Below are positions 11,562 to 22,300 of a DNA stretch of 64,000 nt, one piece after another; the stretch's first letter is position 1, and the number at the start of each line of letters is the position of its first letter. Below the pieces are notes generated by a model that had not been told where the DNA came from, did no database searches, and was given only the letters and a program-made list of their open reading frames with translations. The stretch spans positions 120,924 to 184,923 of the forward strand of contig NZ_MUBJ01000004.1 in NCBI RefSeq assembly GCF_002127535.1. Direction: 5' to 3'. Source of the DNA: Xenorhabdus vietnamensis. GTDB taxonomy: Bacteria; Pseudomonadota; Gammaproteobacteria; Enterobacterales; Enterobacteriaceae. Both the position numbers and the translations under genes were made by a program.

Positions 11562-11611
11562 AAAATAAAAACCCGCTATTTTACCGATTGATTACGGAAA
11601 ATAGCGGGTTT
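11562..11611 (-). terminator. Terminator of tRNA-Ser/tRNA-Thr unit
   Basis: On the minus strand a 14-bp perfect stem AAACCCGCTATTTT / AAAATAGCGGGTTT (11569-11582 with 11598-11611) is followed by a T-rich run, 6 nt after the tRNA-Thr CCA. Confidence 0.88.
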
Positions 11612-11616
11612 CTGTA

Positions 11617-11692
<76 letters not shown>

Positions 11693-11698
11693 TAAATT

Positions 11699-11786
<88 letters not shown>

Positions 11787-11796
11787 ATGGCGCGAG

Positions 11797-11825
11797 ATTA
11801 TGCCTATATCGTTTTAATGTGTCTA
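11797..11825 (-). promoter_or_regulatory. Promoter of the tRNA-Ser/tRNA-Thr unit
   Basis: Minus-strand -35 TAGACA (11820-11825), 17-bp spacer, -10 CATAAT (11797-11802), followed by a GC-rich CTCGCGCC discriminator just before the tRNA. The GC-rich discriminator is typical of stringently controlled stable-RNA promoters. Confidence 0.75.
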
Positions 11826-11997
11826 GCCCCTAAAGAAAAAAAATTGTGTTTTTTTTACTGTTTGCTCAAACTTCGATCTGCGATGGTCTTTTCATTCGCT
11901 AACCTGCTAGTATTAAGCTCAATATATAGGCTTATTTATCGACGGATTGATCCGTATTGACCAACATATATTCATACTAAAGGTAATTATCCAAAGA

Positions 11998-14727
11998 ATG
12001 TATAAACAGCCACCTATCAAACCATCCGCTATTCCTCGTTTTTACGTGTTATTCGTTACTTTGCTTTTTACGTCTCTATTTTTATTCGGGTATAACTATT
12101 TTGATATTTGGTTAATGGAGAAAAAATATGCTATCAGTAGCGTAGTAACTAAAATGAGATTGCAGATTAAAGAGTATCGTTACCATGCAAATCATATCTT
12201 CAAACAGTCAAATGTTATGTCAGTCTCCTCTCCGGAGCAAATACCATTGCTTAAGTTGAACTTCAATACTTATTGGCTACAAAATAGCAATCAGTCCGTC
12301 GATGCAATTATTTTTGGACAATATAACGACCCGACTATTCAACTTGCCGAGAGTTTATCGAACTATCTAAAAATTCTCTGGGGAGCTCATAATGAATATA
12401 TGTCTATGTATTATCTTAATGGACAGGAAAATAATCTATTATTGTTAACGACGCATCCAGTTCTAAAACCAGAAATCCAGCACAAGGAGAGTTATTTGAC
12501 TCGGAATCTTGATGCTAGACGCATTGATATGTTGGAGCAATCCATCGCATTGGACGAAAAAGAAAGCATTTCGTTCATCAATGTATTACGTGGTGAAAAT
12601 ATTTATTTCTATACCTACAAAGCTACATTTAATGCAGTAGGGCAAGTGGCTACTGTTATTGCTTTTGATTTGCCTATTAATAATCTCTTGCCGGTTGATA
12701 TGTCACCAGCAAACTTTCGTTTGAATATGATCAACTTAGGTGAATTTAAGGATTCCGATAAAGTTGAAGTTTCATTGAACGGTTTTTGGTTAGAATTTTC
12801 TCAGCCGCTTAATGTTATGCCGTATAAATTGATTTATCAGGTTCCACTGAAGACACTGATTGTAGATTTGTTGTTCAGAAACGTTTGGCTTCTGCTTTCA
12901 ATATTGCTTTTCCTCCTGTTTTCCGTGAGTGGATTAGTTTATATACGTAGGCGATATATTGCACCGAATGCTTCCATGAATCTAGAATTACAAATTAAAG
13001 ATTCTCTAAGCCGTGATATTATCTCCAATATTTCCATTGGAGTTATGGTCTATGATTTTGAATCAAATCAAATAATAACCAGTAATAAAGCTGCAGAAAA
13101 GTTGATACCTCACATAGAATTGAATAAAGTTAGGGCGATGGCACAACAACATCATGGCGTAATTCAGACATCTATTGATGAGGCGATTTATGAAGTGAGA
13201 ATGTATAATAATAGCTTATTGCCAGAAACTTACCTCTTTTTATTGCAAGACAAAGATCAGGAAGTAATGGCCAATAAACGATTGCAACTTGCTCATCGGG
13301 AGTATGATAAAAGTATTCAAATTAGGCATATTATGCTCTCAAATATTAATAATGAAATAAAGTATCCTATTAATAGTGTGCATGAGATTGCGACTCAATT
13401 GAAGCAGTTATCACAAGATAAAAATATACAAAATATACTGGATAAATTATTGGTTAAATCAGGATATATAATAGAATGGATTGAAAATATTTCATTGCTC
13501 AATGAGTTGGAGTCGGATGATTGGCAGCCGGAAAATGAAGTATTTTCTCTGTCATCACAATTGGAAGATGTTCTGAAAACCTTTTTGCCAGCATTAAACG
13601 CTAAAGGACTGAGGGTCTATTATCATTTCAATATTTCTCGTGAATCTTTATTCATTGGAGATGCTGTAGAACTAAATAAAATCATTACATTATTATTTAA
13701 TTATGCAATAACGACGACCAGTTATGGTAAAATATCATTGATTGTTAATAGCTCTGGTAAATATGACAACCATATTCAAATTGAGCTGATGGATAGTGGC
13801 TCTGGTTTAAGTGAAAGAGATTTGATCGGCTTGAATCACCCTTTTCTGAATAAATCAGTAGAGGATAAGTATTCTACCAGTTCTGGTATGACCTTTTATT
13901 TATGTAATCAGTTATGCAAAAGAATGGGAGGGAGCCTTGATATTAAAAGTAAGCTGGGGTTGGGAACACATTATGTTATCAATCTACCGTTATCTCAGCA
14001 CGATGATGAAAATGGCGAAACACCTAAGCTTTTGGAAGGGATCACAGCTTTAATTGATATCAATAATCCTGAAATCAGCAAAATTATCCATACCTACCTT
14101 AATAGTTATGGCGCGGAGTACGTTAACAAAAGAAAAGAGAATATTACGGAAAAATACGATATTATTCTCACAGATAAACAATACAAAGAGGAAAAACCAA
14201 CTATATTATTAGTAGGTAGTTTAGTAGGATTTAAGCAGCTGGAACCTGGATTGGTTCAGTGCAATTACAATTTTATTGATGCTGTTATCAATGCAATATC
14301 GTTTCTAATCGAAGAAAATGTCAGTTTAGATGAAGAATTCAGAGAAATGCCTGAACTCTCTGAACCAACATGTGATCTTGTTAAGGATATTGATGCATTT
14401 GAGAGCCTTGATAGTAGTATTTGCAATATTCTCGAAAATTATCAAACTCAGTTGATTGACAGTAACTATAGGAAATTATTTATAGAGACAGTACCTCCAG
14501 ATATTACTAAACTGTATTCTGATATGGAACGACACGATTTGATATTACTTTCGCAAACGACACACCGTCTTAAGGGTGCGTTTGCTATGTTAGATTTAAA
14601 GCTTCTTAGGTCATCATGTGAGGCGTTGGAAAAACACATAGCAGACAGTAATGAAGTAGAAATTAAAAATAGCATCAGCCTCATTGATTCCTTTGTCACA
14701 AAGCTGTTGCAGCAAGGTAACCAATAA
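11998..14727 (+). CDS. rcsD: RcsD, phosphotransfer protein of the Rcs phosphorelay
   Basis: 909-residue inner-membrane protein that passes phosphate from RcsC to RcsB. It has a transmembrane helix near residues 15-35, a periplasmic domain with ALxFG/SMYYLNGQ-type blocks shared with E. coli RcsD, a second membrane helix near 300-320, a degenerate histidine-kinase-like region and ATPase-like fold (GMTFYLCNQLCKRMGG), and a C-terminal HPt domain. The phospho-acceptor is His856 in TTHRLKGAFAMLDL. I chose the ATG at 11998 because it gives the family N-terminus; an upstream TTG at 11947 adds 17 unconserved residues. The stop is 1 nt before the rcsB ATG, so the two are co-translated. Confidence 0.95.
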   Translation: MYKQPPIKPSAIPRFYVLFVTLLFTSLFLFGYNYFDIWLMEKKYAISSVVTKMRLQIKEYRYHANHIFKQSNVMSVSSPEQIPLLKLNFNTYWLQNSNQSVDAIIFGQYNDPTIQLAESLSNYLKILWGAHNEYMSMYYLNGQENNLLLLTTHPVLKPEIQHKESYLTRNLDARRIDMLEQSIALDEKESISFINVLRGENIYFYTYKATFNAVGQVATVIAFDLPINNLLPVDMSPANFRLNMINLGEFKDSDKVEVSLNGFWLEFSQPLNVMPYKLIYQVPLKTLIVDLLFRNVWLLLSILLFLLFSVSGLVYIRRRYIAPNASMNLELQIKDSLSRDIISNISIGVMVYDFESNQIITSNKAAEKLIPHIELNKVRAMAQQHHGVIQTSIDEAIYEVRMYNNSLLPETYLFLLQDKDQEVMANKRLQLAHREYDKSIQIRHIMLSNINNEIKYPINSVHEIATQLKQLSQDKNIQNILDKLLVKSGYIIEWIENISLLNELESDDWQPENEVFSLSSQLEDVLKTFLPALNAKGLRVYYHFNISRESLFIGDAVELNKIITLLFNYAITTTSYGKISLIVNSSGKYDNHIQIELMDSGSGLSERDLIGLNHPFLNKSVEDKYSTSSGMTFYLCNQLCKRMGGSLDIKSKLGLGTHYVINLPLSQHDDENGETPKLLEGITALIDINNPEISKIIHTYLNSYGAEYVNKRKENITEKYDIILTDKQYKEEKPTILLVGSLVGFKQLEPGLVQCNYNFIDAVINAISFLIEENVSLDEEFREMPELSEPTCDLVKDIDAFESLDSSICNILENYQTQLIDSNYRKLFIETVPPDITKLYSDMERHDLILLSQTTHRLKGAFAMLDLKLLRSSCEALEKHIADSNEVEIKNSISLIDSFVTKLLQQGNQ

Positions 14728-14728
14728 T

Positions 14729-15379
14729 ATGAAGAACCTTAATGTCATTATCGCCGATGATCATCCTATCGTTTTGTTTGGTATCCGAAAGTCACTTGAA
14801 CAAATTGAGTGGATTAATGTGATCGGTGAATTTGAAAATTCAACTACACTCATTAATAGTTTGCCACATATAGAAGCAGATATTCTTATAACAGATTTGT
14901 CAATGCCCGGGGATAAATATGGTGATGGCATCACTCTGATAAAATATATTAAACGCCATTATCCTGGATTGGCAATCATTGTTCTTACAATGAACAATAA
15001 CCCTGCTATTTTAAGTGCTATACTTGAACTTGATATTGAGGGAGTAGTATTAAAGCAAGGAGCACCAACAGATTTGCCTAAAGCCCTCTCTGCTTTGCAA
15101 AAGGGTAAGCAATTTACGCCTGAAAGTGTTTCTAAGTTACTGGAAAAGGTAAATGCTAATGGATATGGAGATAAGCGTTTATCTCCGAAAGAGAGTGAAG
15201 TTCTGCGTTTATTTGCTGAAGGCCTTCTTGTTACTGATATTGCTAAAAAACTTAATCGCAGTATTAAGACGATCAGTAGTCAGAAAAAATCAGCCATGTT
15301 AAAACTGGGCGTTGATAACGATATTGCACTGCTTAACTATTTATCTTCTGTCACTATCGAGAAAGATATTGGTAACTAA
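14729..15379 (+). CDS. rcsB: RcsB, response regulator of the Rcs system
   Basis: 216-residue NarL/FixJ-type regulator of capsule, motility and envelope-stress genes. The N-terminus NVIIADDHPIVLFGIRKSLEQIEW and the phospho-acceptor region ILITDLSMPGDKYGDG (Asp56) match E. coli RcsB almost exactly. The C-terminal LuxR-type HTH (RLSPKESEVLRLFAEG...IKTISSQKKSAMLKLG) is intact. The start at 14729 reproduces the family N-terminus. Translationally linked to rcsD and convergent with rcsC, the standard enterobacterial arrangement. A likely target site is present upstream of flhD at 62877. Confidence 0.97.
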   Translation: MKNLNVIIADDHPIVLFGIRKSLEQIEWINVIGEFENSTTLINSLPHIEADILITDLSMPGDKYGDGITLIKYIKRHYPGLAIIVLTMNNNPAILSAILELDIEGVVLKQGAPTDLPKALSALQKGKQFTPESVSKLLEKVNANGYGDKRLSPKESEVLRLFAEGLLVTDIAKKLNRSIKTISSQKKSAMLKLGVDNDIALLNYLSSVTIEKDIGN

Positions 15380-15396
15380 CTAAAATAGTATTTTCT

Positions 15397-15436
15397 TAAT
15401 GTAGAATCGGTAAACACTATTACTGATTCTACATTA
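15397..15436. terminator. Bidirectional terminator between rcsB and rcsC
   Basis: 17-nt inverted repeat TAATGTAGAATCGGTAA / TTACTGATTCTACATTA (15397-15413, 15420-15436), one wobble pair, 6-nt loop, between the convergent genes. Confidence 0.8.
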
Positions 15437-15460
15437 TTTAATTTATCAATACTTACAGGT

Positions 15461-18295
15461 TTAAATATCACTGTATTTGATTAATGTTTCTTTTAATATA
15501 GACAATGATACAGGTTTTGATAGGCAGTCATCCATTCCCATATTAACACAACGTTGTTTTTCTTCTGCCAATGCGTTGGCAGTAATACCGATAATTGATT
15601 TGGTATAACCTCTGCTCCTCAAATATTGAGCAAGTTCATATCCATCCATATTTGGCATATTGACATCCGTTAGAATAATATCTATTGGATTGTTTTTAAG
15701 GTATTCAATGGCATCAATGCCATCATTAACCATTGATGCCCTAAACCCTATTGAATTTAATTGATCGACCAGCAAATGTCGATTAATAGGATGGTCATCA
15801 ACTACCAATACTTTAACTGTATTCAGGCAACTATCAGCTTGTGTGATTTTAGTTAAAATGGGGGATGCTAACACAGGAGCAGTTGGCAAAAAAGTATGTT
15901 CTATCAAGATATTGTCCAGCATACTATCCAAATCATTCAGTTCATAAGTGTTATACAGCCAATAATTTTCTCGAATTTGTTCTGGTGGGCCAATATGTTT
16001 TTCTGATATTTCTATAAAGTGGTATACAGAAATATTTGGTTTATCAGTTTGATCGATAATTAATATTTCTGTGCCATCTATTGCGCCTTCATCATAGAAG
16101 GCCACTTGAAAATGATTCTGTGAGAGAAAGTTTTGCAAATATTTTTCCAGAAAATTATTGTGAATGTACAATAAAATTCTTCTTTTTGACCGTTGGTCGG
16201 ATAATTGTTTAGCATGATATTTAACACCATATAAAGGAATACGAATGGAAAAAATACTACCAACATATTTTTGTGAGACGAACTCAATATCACCATCCAT
16301 CAAGTTGATCAGTTTTTCACAAATAGCGAGACCTAATCCAGTACCGTGAGAAGGATGTTCCTTATTGGCGCTAATTTGGAAAAATGGCTCAAATAATTGA
16401 AGTTGTAATTTATCTTCGATTCCAATGCCTGTATCTTTGATGCTGATATATAAGTACCCATGCGTCATTGTAACTTCAATGACGACACAGCCAGATGCTG
16501 TGAACTTGATCGCATTGTTAAGCAGGTTAGAGATGATTTGCTGTAGTCTTACTGGGTCACTGAAAATGCTATCGGGAACTTCTGGTTCAATATAACAATA
16601 TAAACCCAATCCTTTTTTTGCCGTGAGGGGAAGATAATTTGAAATCACATGAGAGATTATTTCTCTGCAACTAAAATCTTTCGGTTCAATTTTTAATTGA
16701 TTAGATTCTATTTTAGAGAAGTCTAGAATATCACTGATGATTTTTAGCAACAATGATGATGAATTATTCATTGTTGCCAACAATCGTGCAGATTCTGGCA
16801 ATAATGAATGAGATTGCATGAGTTCCAGATTGCCAATTATGCCATATAGAGGTGTTCTTAGCTCATGGCTAACGGTTGCAAGAAACATAGATTTTGCCTG
16901 ATTGGCTTGTTCTGCTGCTGAAGCCATTTCCTGCAAAGATTTCTCCATTCTTACACGAGTACTGACATCTATCAGTACACAAATTGCGACTTCTTCATTA
17001 CGATAGCGTGAGTGTACAAAACTAATTTGTAGGTGATTATTGTTACTAGTGACTACATCAATATAGCTGCTGGTTTTATCACAAATAATGTCAACAATCC
17101 GTTTTTGATCTGTATGCGTCAGCATCTGGGTATAGTTATGTGCTAGCTCATTACTCAGGATATTAGCACCATCACTGACTCTCAAGATGCTGATCCCCAC
17201 AGGGGCGGAAGCGACAATTTTATGGTTAAATTGCTCATGCTCTTCGAGGCGGATTGCATTGTCTAGAGCTGGCACAAACATTTTTCGCTCAAATAGCCAA
17301 ACAAAAAAGATAATTGCGATCGCAGAAATAATATTCAATATAATATTGTGAATTACACTGACTTTCAGTTCATCATAAATAGTTTTTAGTGGTAATGAAT
17401 AAACAACATATAATGATGAGGGTGATAAACGTCGTACTGATAGCAAAGTGGTAAAATTTTCATCGTAACCAAAATAAGGTGACTTTATATTTGTAAATAT
17501 GGCCTTGTTATTACTTTTTGTAGGAATTTGTAATATAGGTTGATTTGATTCGCTCAGTAGCGTGATTTGGATAGGCCGCTCTCTTCTATATTGAAAGTTT
17601 TCTAGCATGATAGTTGTTTCGAGGCCTATGACGCCGATCATTTTTCCATTAACATAAACTGGTGTAATAACATAAATGGTACCATTATCTATTCTTGTAT
17701 TGGGTAAGATCCAAAAGATAGTTTGTTCTTTTCCTAGTTCTTTCATATTAACTAGCTTGCGGGAGTTTTCATAGATTATCTTTTTTAGCTTATCCAGTTC
17801 TGTCATTTTATTGTTAGAGTATAGATTCGCCATGCACATACTTGAGGTTTCAACGAAAAAAACCTGACTTATTCCACGCATACCAGCGAAAATATCTTTC
17901 CAAAATAAAAATTGTGTACTCACTGGGATTAAATAATTATTTGTGCTGCCATGCAAAAGTTGACAATTGGAATTCGCATTTAGGGGAATGTATGAGGTAG
18001 TAGGGTTATAATGTGATGGAGTAACCATTATCTCTTTTGCATTCTTTTTTGATAAAAAGTTTTCCACCAAAGATTGAATATCACGCACATTACTGGTGAT
18101 ATGTCGCATATAAGCAAACGTTGTGTCGTAGTTACTATTATAATCTTGACGAATGTCTGATTTAACCGCATTAAAAATATTCGATAAATAAAAACTGCTT
18201 AATAAGGCGCCGAGTGCCCATAACATAAACCCAAGTACCCGGAAAAGGTAGCGGGATATCTTTAATGACGTTCGGAAAGAGGATAAATATCTCAA
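15461..18295 (-). CDS. rcsC: RcsC, hybrid sensor histidine kinase
   Basis: 944-residue inner-membrane sensor of the Rcs phosphorelay. Order: first membrane helix (residues about 20-40), periplasmic sensor domain, second membrane helix near 315-335, then a PAS-like region (ASAPVGISILRVSDGANILSNELAH). Next are the HisKA domain with SHELRTPLYGI (His477), the HATPase domain (NNAIKFT, DTGIGI, GTGLGLAICEKL), the RcsC-specific ABL-type linker, and a receiver with IILTDVNMPNMDGY (Asp877). Length and layout match E. coli RcsC (949). Transcribed convergently with rcsDB. Confidence 0.97.
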   Translation of the reverse strand: MRYLSSFRTSLKISRYLFRVLGFMLWALGALLSSFYLSNIFNAVKSDIRQDYNSNYDTTFAYMRHITSNVRDIQSLVENFLSKKNAKEIMVTPSHYNPTTSYIPLNANSNCQLLHGSTNNYLIPVSTQFLFWKDIFAGMRGISQVFFVETSSMCMANLYSNNKMTELDKLKKIIYENSRKLVNMKELGKEQTIFWILPNTRIDNGTIYVITPVYVNGKMIGVIGLETTIMLENFQYRRERPIQITLLSESNQPILQIPTKSNNKAIFTNIKSPYFGYDENFTTLLSVRRLSPSSLYVVYSLPLKTIYDELKVSVIHNIILNIISAIAIIFFVWLFERKMFVPALDNAIRLEEHEQFNHKIVASAPVGISILRVSDGANILSNELAHNYTQMLTHTDQKRIVDIICDKTSSYIDVVTSNNNHLQISFVHSRYRNEEVAICVLIDVSTRVRMEKSLQEMASAAEQANQAKSMFLATVSHELRTPLYGIIGNLELMQSHSLLPESARLLATMNNSSSLLLKIISDILDFSKIESNQLKIEPKDFSCREIISHVISNYLPLTAKKGLGLYCYIEPEVPDSIFSDPVRLQQIISNLLNNAIKFTASGCVVIEVTMTHGYLYISIKDTGIGIEDKLQLQLFEPFFQISANKEHPSHGTGLGLAICEKLINLMDGDIEFVSQKYVGSIFSIRIPLYGVKYHAKQLSDQRSKRRILLYIHNNFLEKYLQNFLSQNHFQVAFYDEGAIDGTEILIIDQTDKPNISVYHFIEISEKHIGPPEQIRENYWLYNTYELNDLDSMLDNILIEHTFLPTAPVLASPILTKITQADSCLNTVKVLVVDDHPINRHLLVDQLNSIGFRASMVNDGIDAIEYLKNNPIDIILTDVNMPNMDGYELAQYLRSRGYTKSIIGITANALAEEKQRCVNMGMDDCLSKPVSLSILKETLIKYSDI

Positions 18296-18411
18296 GAGAT
18301 CGCCTGATGAAAAACATGATTAATAATAACTGTTCACAGCATATACTAGTGTAGCAGGGAATACAAAGTAGCATTTAGTTATTGCTAATTCTTCGCTATG
18401 ACATCATTCAA

Positions 18412-18435
18412 AAAGCAGGCACTAATGCCTGCTTT
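18412..18435. terminator. Terminator between rcsC start and gyrA end
   Basis: AAAGCAGGC / GCCTGCTTT stem (18412-18420, 18427-18435) with a 6-nt loop. On the minus strand it is followed by TTTTT, so it serves gyrA. Confidence 0.85.
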
Positions 18436-18484
18436 GTTTTTGAAAGCTATACAGCTGAATCACAATAAGGTAAGTGAATTACAC

Positions 18485-21118
18485 TTAATTTACTGAATCA
18501 TCATGTTCTTCATCAGAAGAAATTGCTGTAGTGCCATCTTCATCTTCTTCATCAGGCTCAGCTACACGTTGTAGGCCAACAACTTTTTCGTCTTCTGCGG
18601 TACGGATCAGTGTGACACCTTGCGTGTTACGACCAACAACGCTGACTTCAGACACACGAGTTCTCACTAATGTGCCTGCATCAGTGATCATCATGATTTG
18701 ATCAGTTGTCTCTACTTGAATTGCACCAATCACGTTGCCATTGCGTTCGCTGACTTTAATGGAGATAACGCCTTGAGTCGCTCGGGATTTTGTCGGATAT
18801 TCGCTTTCAGCTGTACGTTTACCATAACCATTTTCGGTAACGGTCAGAATTTCTCCTTCTCCACGAGGAATGATCAGAGAAACAACTTTATCACCTTCAC
18901 TGAGTTTGATGCCGCGAACCCCAGTTGCGGTACGCCCCATTGCACGTACACCTTTTACACGGACAGTACCATCTTCCAGCGTTTCTTCCTCTTCTTCGAG
19001 GAAACGAACAACTTTACCCTTTGCAGAGAACAGCATGACTTCATTGCTGCCATCAGTCAGGTCAACACCGATTAGCTCGTCTCCCTCATTCAGGTTCACT
19101 GCGATGATACCGGCACTGCGTGGACGACTGAATTCGCTGAGTTTGGTTTTCTTAACAATACCACTTGCTGTTGCCATGAAGATATTCAACCCATCTTCAT
19201 ATTCACGCACTGGTAGAATTGCTGTAATACGTTCGTTCTGATCCAATGGCAGAAGGTTAACAATTGGACGACCGCGGGCACCACGACTCGCTTCCGGCAA
19301 TTGGTATACTTTCATCCAGTACATCTTGCCTTTATTTGAGAAGCAGAGGATGGTGTCATGGGTATTGGCTACCAGTAAACGCTCAATGAAATCTTCTTCT
19401 TTGGTACGTGCAGCTGATTTACCCTTGCCACCACGACGCTGTGCTTCGTAATCGGACAGTGGTTGGTATTTGACATATCCCTGATGGGATAGTGTAACCA
19501 CAACATCTTCCTGATTAATCAGGTCTTCAATGTTGATATCCGCTGAATTCTCCGTCAGCTCAGTCCGGCGGGCATCGTTATACTGGTCTTTGATAACCAA
19601 CAGCTCTTCACGAATGACTTCCATCAAGCGTTCTGGGCTTTCCAAAATGAACAGAAGTTCAGCGATTGCTTTCAGCAGTTCACGATATTCATCGAGCAGT
19701 TTTTCATGCTCAAGTCCGGTCAGTTTTTGTAGACGCAGATCTAAAATAGCCTGTGCTTGTTGTTCGGTCAGGTAATATTTACCGTCATGGATACCGTACT
19801 GTGGTTCCAGCCATTCAGGACGGGCAGCATCGTCACCTGCTTGTTCCAGCATAGACGCAACATTGCCCAATTGCCATGCTTGAGAAATCAAGCTGGTTTT
19901 CGCTTCAGCAGGAGTGGATGCGCGACGGATCAATTCGATAACAGGATCGATGTTTACCAGAGCAACAGCCAATGCTTCAAGGATATGAGCACGTTCGCGA
20001 GCTTTACGCAGTTCAAAAATCGTCCTACGTGTAACTACTTCACGGCGATGGCAAACAAACGCAGAAAGAATATCTTTCAGGTTGAGCAGCTTAGGCTGTC
20101 CTTGATGCAGGGCAACCATGTTGATACCAAAGGAAACCTGTAATTGAGTCAGGGAATACAGATTATTCAGGACAACTTCACCAACCGCATCACGTTTTAC
20201 TTCGATAACGATGCGCATTCCATCTTTATCGGATTCGTCACGCAGTGCACTGATCCCCTCAATACGCTTCTCTTTGACCAGTTCAGCCATTTTTTCGATC
20301 AGCCGGGCTTTATTGACCTGATAAGGGATTTCATTGACGATAATGGTTTCGCGCCCATTTTTCTCGTCAGTTTCAACTTCTGCGCGGGCGCGGATGTAGA
20401 TTTTACCGCGACCTGTACGGTAGGCTTCCTGAATGCCACGACGCCCGTTGATAATGGCAGCCGTAGGGAAATCCGGGCCTGGGATATATTCCATCAGGCC
20501 TTCAATACTGATGTTTTCATCATCAATATAAGCCAGGCAACCGTCGATCACCTCAGATAAGTTATGAGGCGGAATATTGGTTGCCATACCAACCGCAATC
20601 CCTGATGAACCATTCACCAGCAAGTTAGGAATGCGGGTTGGCATTACTTCGGGGATTTGTTCTGTGCCATCATAGTTGGGCACAAAGTCGACAGTTTCTT
20701 TTTCCAAGTCTGCCAGCAATTCATGGGCAATTTTTGCCATGCGTACTTCAGTGTAACGCATCGCTGCCGCAGAATCGCCATCGACTGACCCAAAGTTCCC
20801 CTGACCGTCAACCAGCATATAGCGCATGGAGAATGGTTGTGCCAGACGAACAATCGTGTCATAAACAGCGCTGTCACCATGTGGGTGGTATTTACCGATA
20901 ACATCCCCAACAACGCGGGCAGATTTTTTATAGGGTTTATTCCAATCATTTCCCAATACATTCATCGCGAAAAGTACGCGGCGGTGTACCGGCTTCAGTC
21001 CGTCCCGAACATCTGGCAGTGCGCGTCCAACAATAACGGACATCGCATAATCCAGATACGAGCTTTTCAGCTCTTCTTCGATATTGACCGGTGTGATTTC
21101 TCTGGCAATGTCGCTCAT
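18485..21118 (-). CDS. gyrA: GyrA, DNA gyrase subunit A
   Basis: 877-residue type II topoisomerase subunit that cleaves and rejoins DNA during negative supercoiling. The N-terminus [35 protein letters not shown], the quinolone region [13 protein letters not shown] (wild-type Ser83 and Asp87), the catalytic Tyr in [11 protein letters not shown], and the GyrA box QRRGGKG are all present, with an acidic C-terminal tail. Compared with the E. coli sequence as I recall it, the C-terminal pinwheel domain carries about 13 extra, mostly acidic residues ([18 protein letters not shown]). I chose the ATG at 21118 because it gives the conserved [10 protein letters not shown]; a longer frame to 21136 is not conserved. 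Confidence 0.98.
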   Translation of the reverse strand: MSDIAREITPVNIEEELKSSYLDYAMSVIVGRALPDVRDGLKPVHRRVLFAMNVLGNDWNKPYKKSARVVGDVIGKYHPHGDSAVYDTIVRLAQPFSMRYMLVDGQGNFGSVDGDSAAAMRYTEVRMAKIAHELLADLEKETVDFVPNYDGTEQIPEVMPTRIPNLLVNGSSGIAVGMATNIPPHNLSEVIDGCLAYIDDENISIEGLMEYIPGPDFPTAAIINGRRGIQEAYRTGRGKIYIRARAEVETDEKNGRETIIVNEIPYQVNKARLIEKMAELVKEKRIEGISALRDESDKDGMRIVIEVKRDAVGEVVLNNLYSLTQLQVSFGINMVALHQGQPKLLNLKDILSAFVCHRREVVTRRTIFELRKARERAHILEALAVALVNIDPVIELIRRASTPAEAKTSLISQAWQLGNVASMLEQAGDDAARPEWLEPQYGIHDGKYYLTEQQAQAILDLRLQKLTGLEHEKLLDEYRELLKAIAELLFILESPERLMEVIREELLVIKDQYNDARRTELTENSADINIEDLINQEDVVVTLSHQGYVKYQPLSDYEAQRRGGKGKSAARTKEEDFIERLLVANTHDTILCFSNKGKMYWMKVYQLPEASRGARGRPIVNLLPLDQNERITAILPVREYEDGLNIFMATASGIVKKTKLSEFSRPRSAGIIAVNLNEGDELIGVDLTDGSNEVMLFSAKGKVVRFLEEEEETLEDGTVRVKGVRAMGRTATGVRGIKLSEGDKVVSLIIPRGEGEILTVTENGYGKRTAESEYPTKSRATQGVISIKVSERNGNVIGAIQVETTDQIMMITDAGTLVRTRVSEVSVVGRNTQGVTLIRTAEDEKVVGLQRVAEPDEEDEDGTTAISSDEEHDDSVN

Positions 21119-21261
21119 GGAGCCACTGTCCCTCATACTCCGAATTCAAAGGCTTAGAATTATACCACAAATTGACAGTTTTATAAAAACCTGATGCGGG
21201 TATTTCGAGATTAAGGCATGTATAATAGTTTTCTATCACACATCCCCATAATACTGTTACA

Positions 21262-21306
21262 TTTTCTGTGAATCAGTCTTCTGTGCACCAGTTTTCTGTG
21301 AAGCAG
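21262..21306. repeat. Three tandem 15-bp repeats upstream of ubiG
   Basis: Units TTTTCTGTGAATCAG (21262-21276), TCTTCTGTGCACCAG (21277-21291) and TTTTCTGTGAAGCAG (21292-21306). Units 1 and 3 differ at one base. Each carries a GTG in frame with ubiG, so alternative longer UbiG N-termini are conceivable. Confidence 0.85.
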
Positions 21307-21327
21307 TTCCTAGGAGCGATATTGCTG

Positions 21328-22062
21328 ATGAACGTCAAAACTCCCGATTCACACATTCAGCCCCATGCCAATGTGGATCAGCAGGAAATCGAAAAATTTG
21401 AAGCCGTTGCTTCCCGTTGGTGGGATCTTGAAGGCGAATTCAAGCCGCTGCACCGTATCAATCCACTGCGCTTGAGCTACATTTTGCAACACGCTGACGG
21501 CCTTTTTGGTAAAAAAGTGCTGGATGTTGGATGTGGTGGAGGCATCCTGTCAGAAAGCATGGCACGCGAAGGCGCGGAAGTGACAGGGCTGGATATGGGT
21601 TTTGAACCCCTGCAAGTTGCCCGTTTACATGCATTGGAATCCGGCGTTTCCGTTTCTTATGTTCAGGAAACGGTAGAAAGCCATGCTGAGCAGCACCAGA
21701 ATGCTTATGATGTTGTGACCTGCCTGGAAATGCTCGAACATGTACCAGACCCCGGATCCGTGGTTAGTGCCTGTGCCAAATTGGTAAAACCCGGCGGCCA
21801 TGTATTCTTTTCAACAATTAACCGGAATCGAAAAGCTTGGTTGATGGCTGTTGTTGGCGCTGAATATATATTAAACATGGTGCCAAAAGGTACACATGAT
21901 GCGAAAAAATTCATTCGACCTTCTGAACTGATTAGCTGGATTGATAAGACTAATCTGAAAGAGCAACATATCATTGGTTTACATTACAACCCGTTAACAG
22001 ACAAATTCCGTCTTGGACACAATGTAGACGTGAATTATATGCTGCACACTCAATCTGTTTGA
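21328..22062 (+). CDS. ubiG: UbiG, O-methyltransferase of ubiquinone synthesis
   Basis: 244-residue class I SAM-dependent enzyme carrying out both O-methylations in ubiquinone synthesis. It has the UbiG block [23 protein letters not shown], the SAM motif [44 protein letters not shown], and the C-terminus [11 protein letters not shown], all close to E. coli. I placed the start at 21328 (TAGGAG about 12 nt upstream) since it reproduces the family N-terminus; the frame stays open upstream through the tandem repeats to 21268. Divergent from gyrA, as in E. coli. Confidence 0.95.
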   Translation: MNVKTPDSHIQPHANVDQQEIEKFEAVASRWWDLEGEFKPLHRINPLRLSYILQHADGLFGKKVLDVGCGGGILSESMAREGAEVTGLDMGFEPLQVARLHALESGVSVSYVQETVESHAEQHQNAYDVVTCLEMLEHVPDPGSVVSACAKLVKPGGHVFFSTINRNRKAWLMAVVGAEYILNMVPKGTHDAKKFIRPSELISWIDKTNLKEQHIIGLHYNPLTDKFRLGHNVDVNYMLHTQSV

Positions 22063-22131
22063 TAAAAACAGTTAAGGGATTAATAAAACGGCAAATAGAT
22101 ATTATTTTTAAGATTTTATTTTCCCTGTTCC

Positions 22132-22185
22132 GCCGATAGCCTTATGAAAGTAACACCAAGTAACTACGCAGGTTATCGGCTTTTT
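22132..22185 (+). terminator. Probable ubiG terminator
   Basis: GCCGATAGCC near 22132 pairs with GGTTATCGGC at 22171-22180 (9 of 10 pairs) across a long loop and is followed by TTTTT. Confidence 0.55.
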
Positions 22186-22205
22186 GCCAAAATTAATCCT
22201 CAAGG

Positions 22206-22214
22206 TTATCCACA
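22206..22214 (+). promoter_or_regulatory. DnaA box upstream of nrdA
   Basis: Perfect DnaA box TTATCCACA, about 270 bp before the nrdA ATG. DnaA control of nrdAB is established in E. coli; here the site is inferred from sequence. Confidence 0.65.
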
Positions 22215-22252
22215 AAACTTCCCAGTTTTGTGCACTTGATAAAACCCGAAAT

Positions 22253-22300
22253 TAACATTATCTTGTTATTACCGTTTTAATCACCCCCTATATGTTGTGT
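22253..22300 (+). promoter_or_regulatory. Candidate NrdR box pair upstream of nrdA
   Basis: Two NrdR-like 16-mers, at 22253-22268 (core CATTATCTTGT) and 22285-22300 (core CTATATGTTGTGT), start 32 bp apart. That is about three helical turns, the usual spacing of NrdR boxes. They follow the ACACWATATATWGTGT consensus best in their 3' halves. Confidence 0.6.

Noticed and set aside
18698..20560. Several long plus-strand frames opposite gyrA
   Set aside because: They mirror the codon structure of gyrA on the other strand, have no ribosome sites or recognisable domains, and gyrA is certain.
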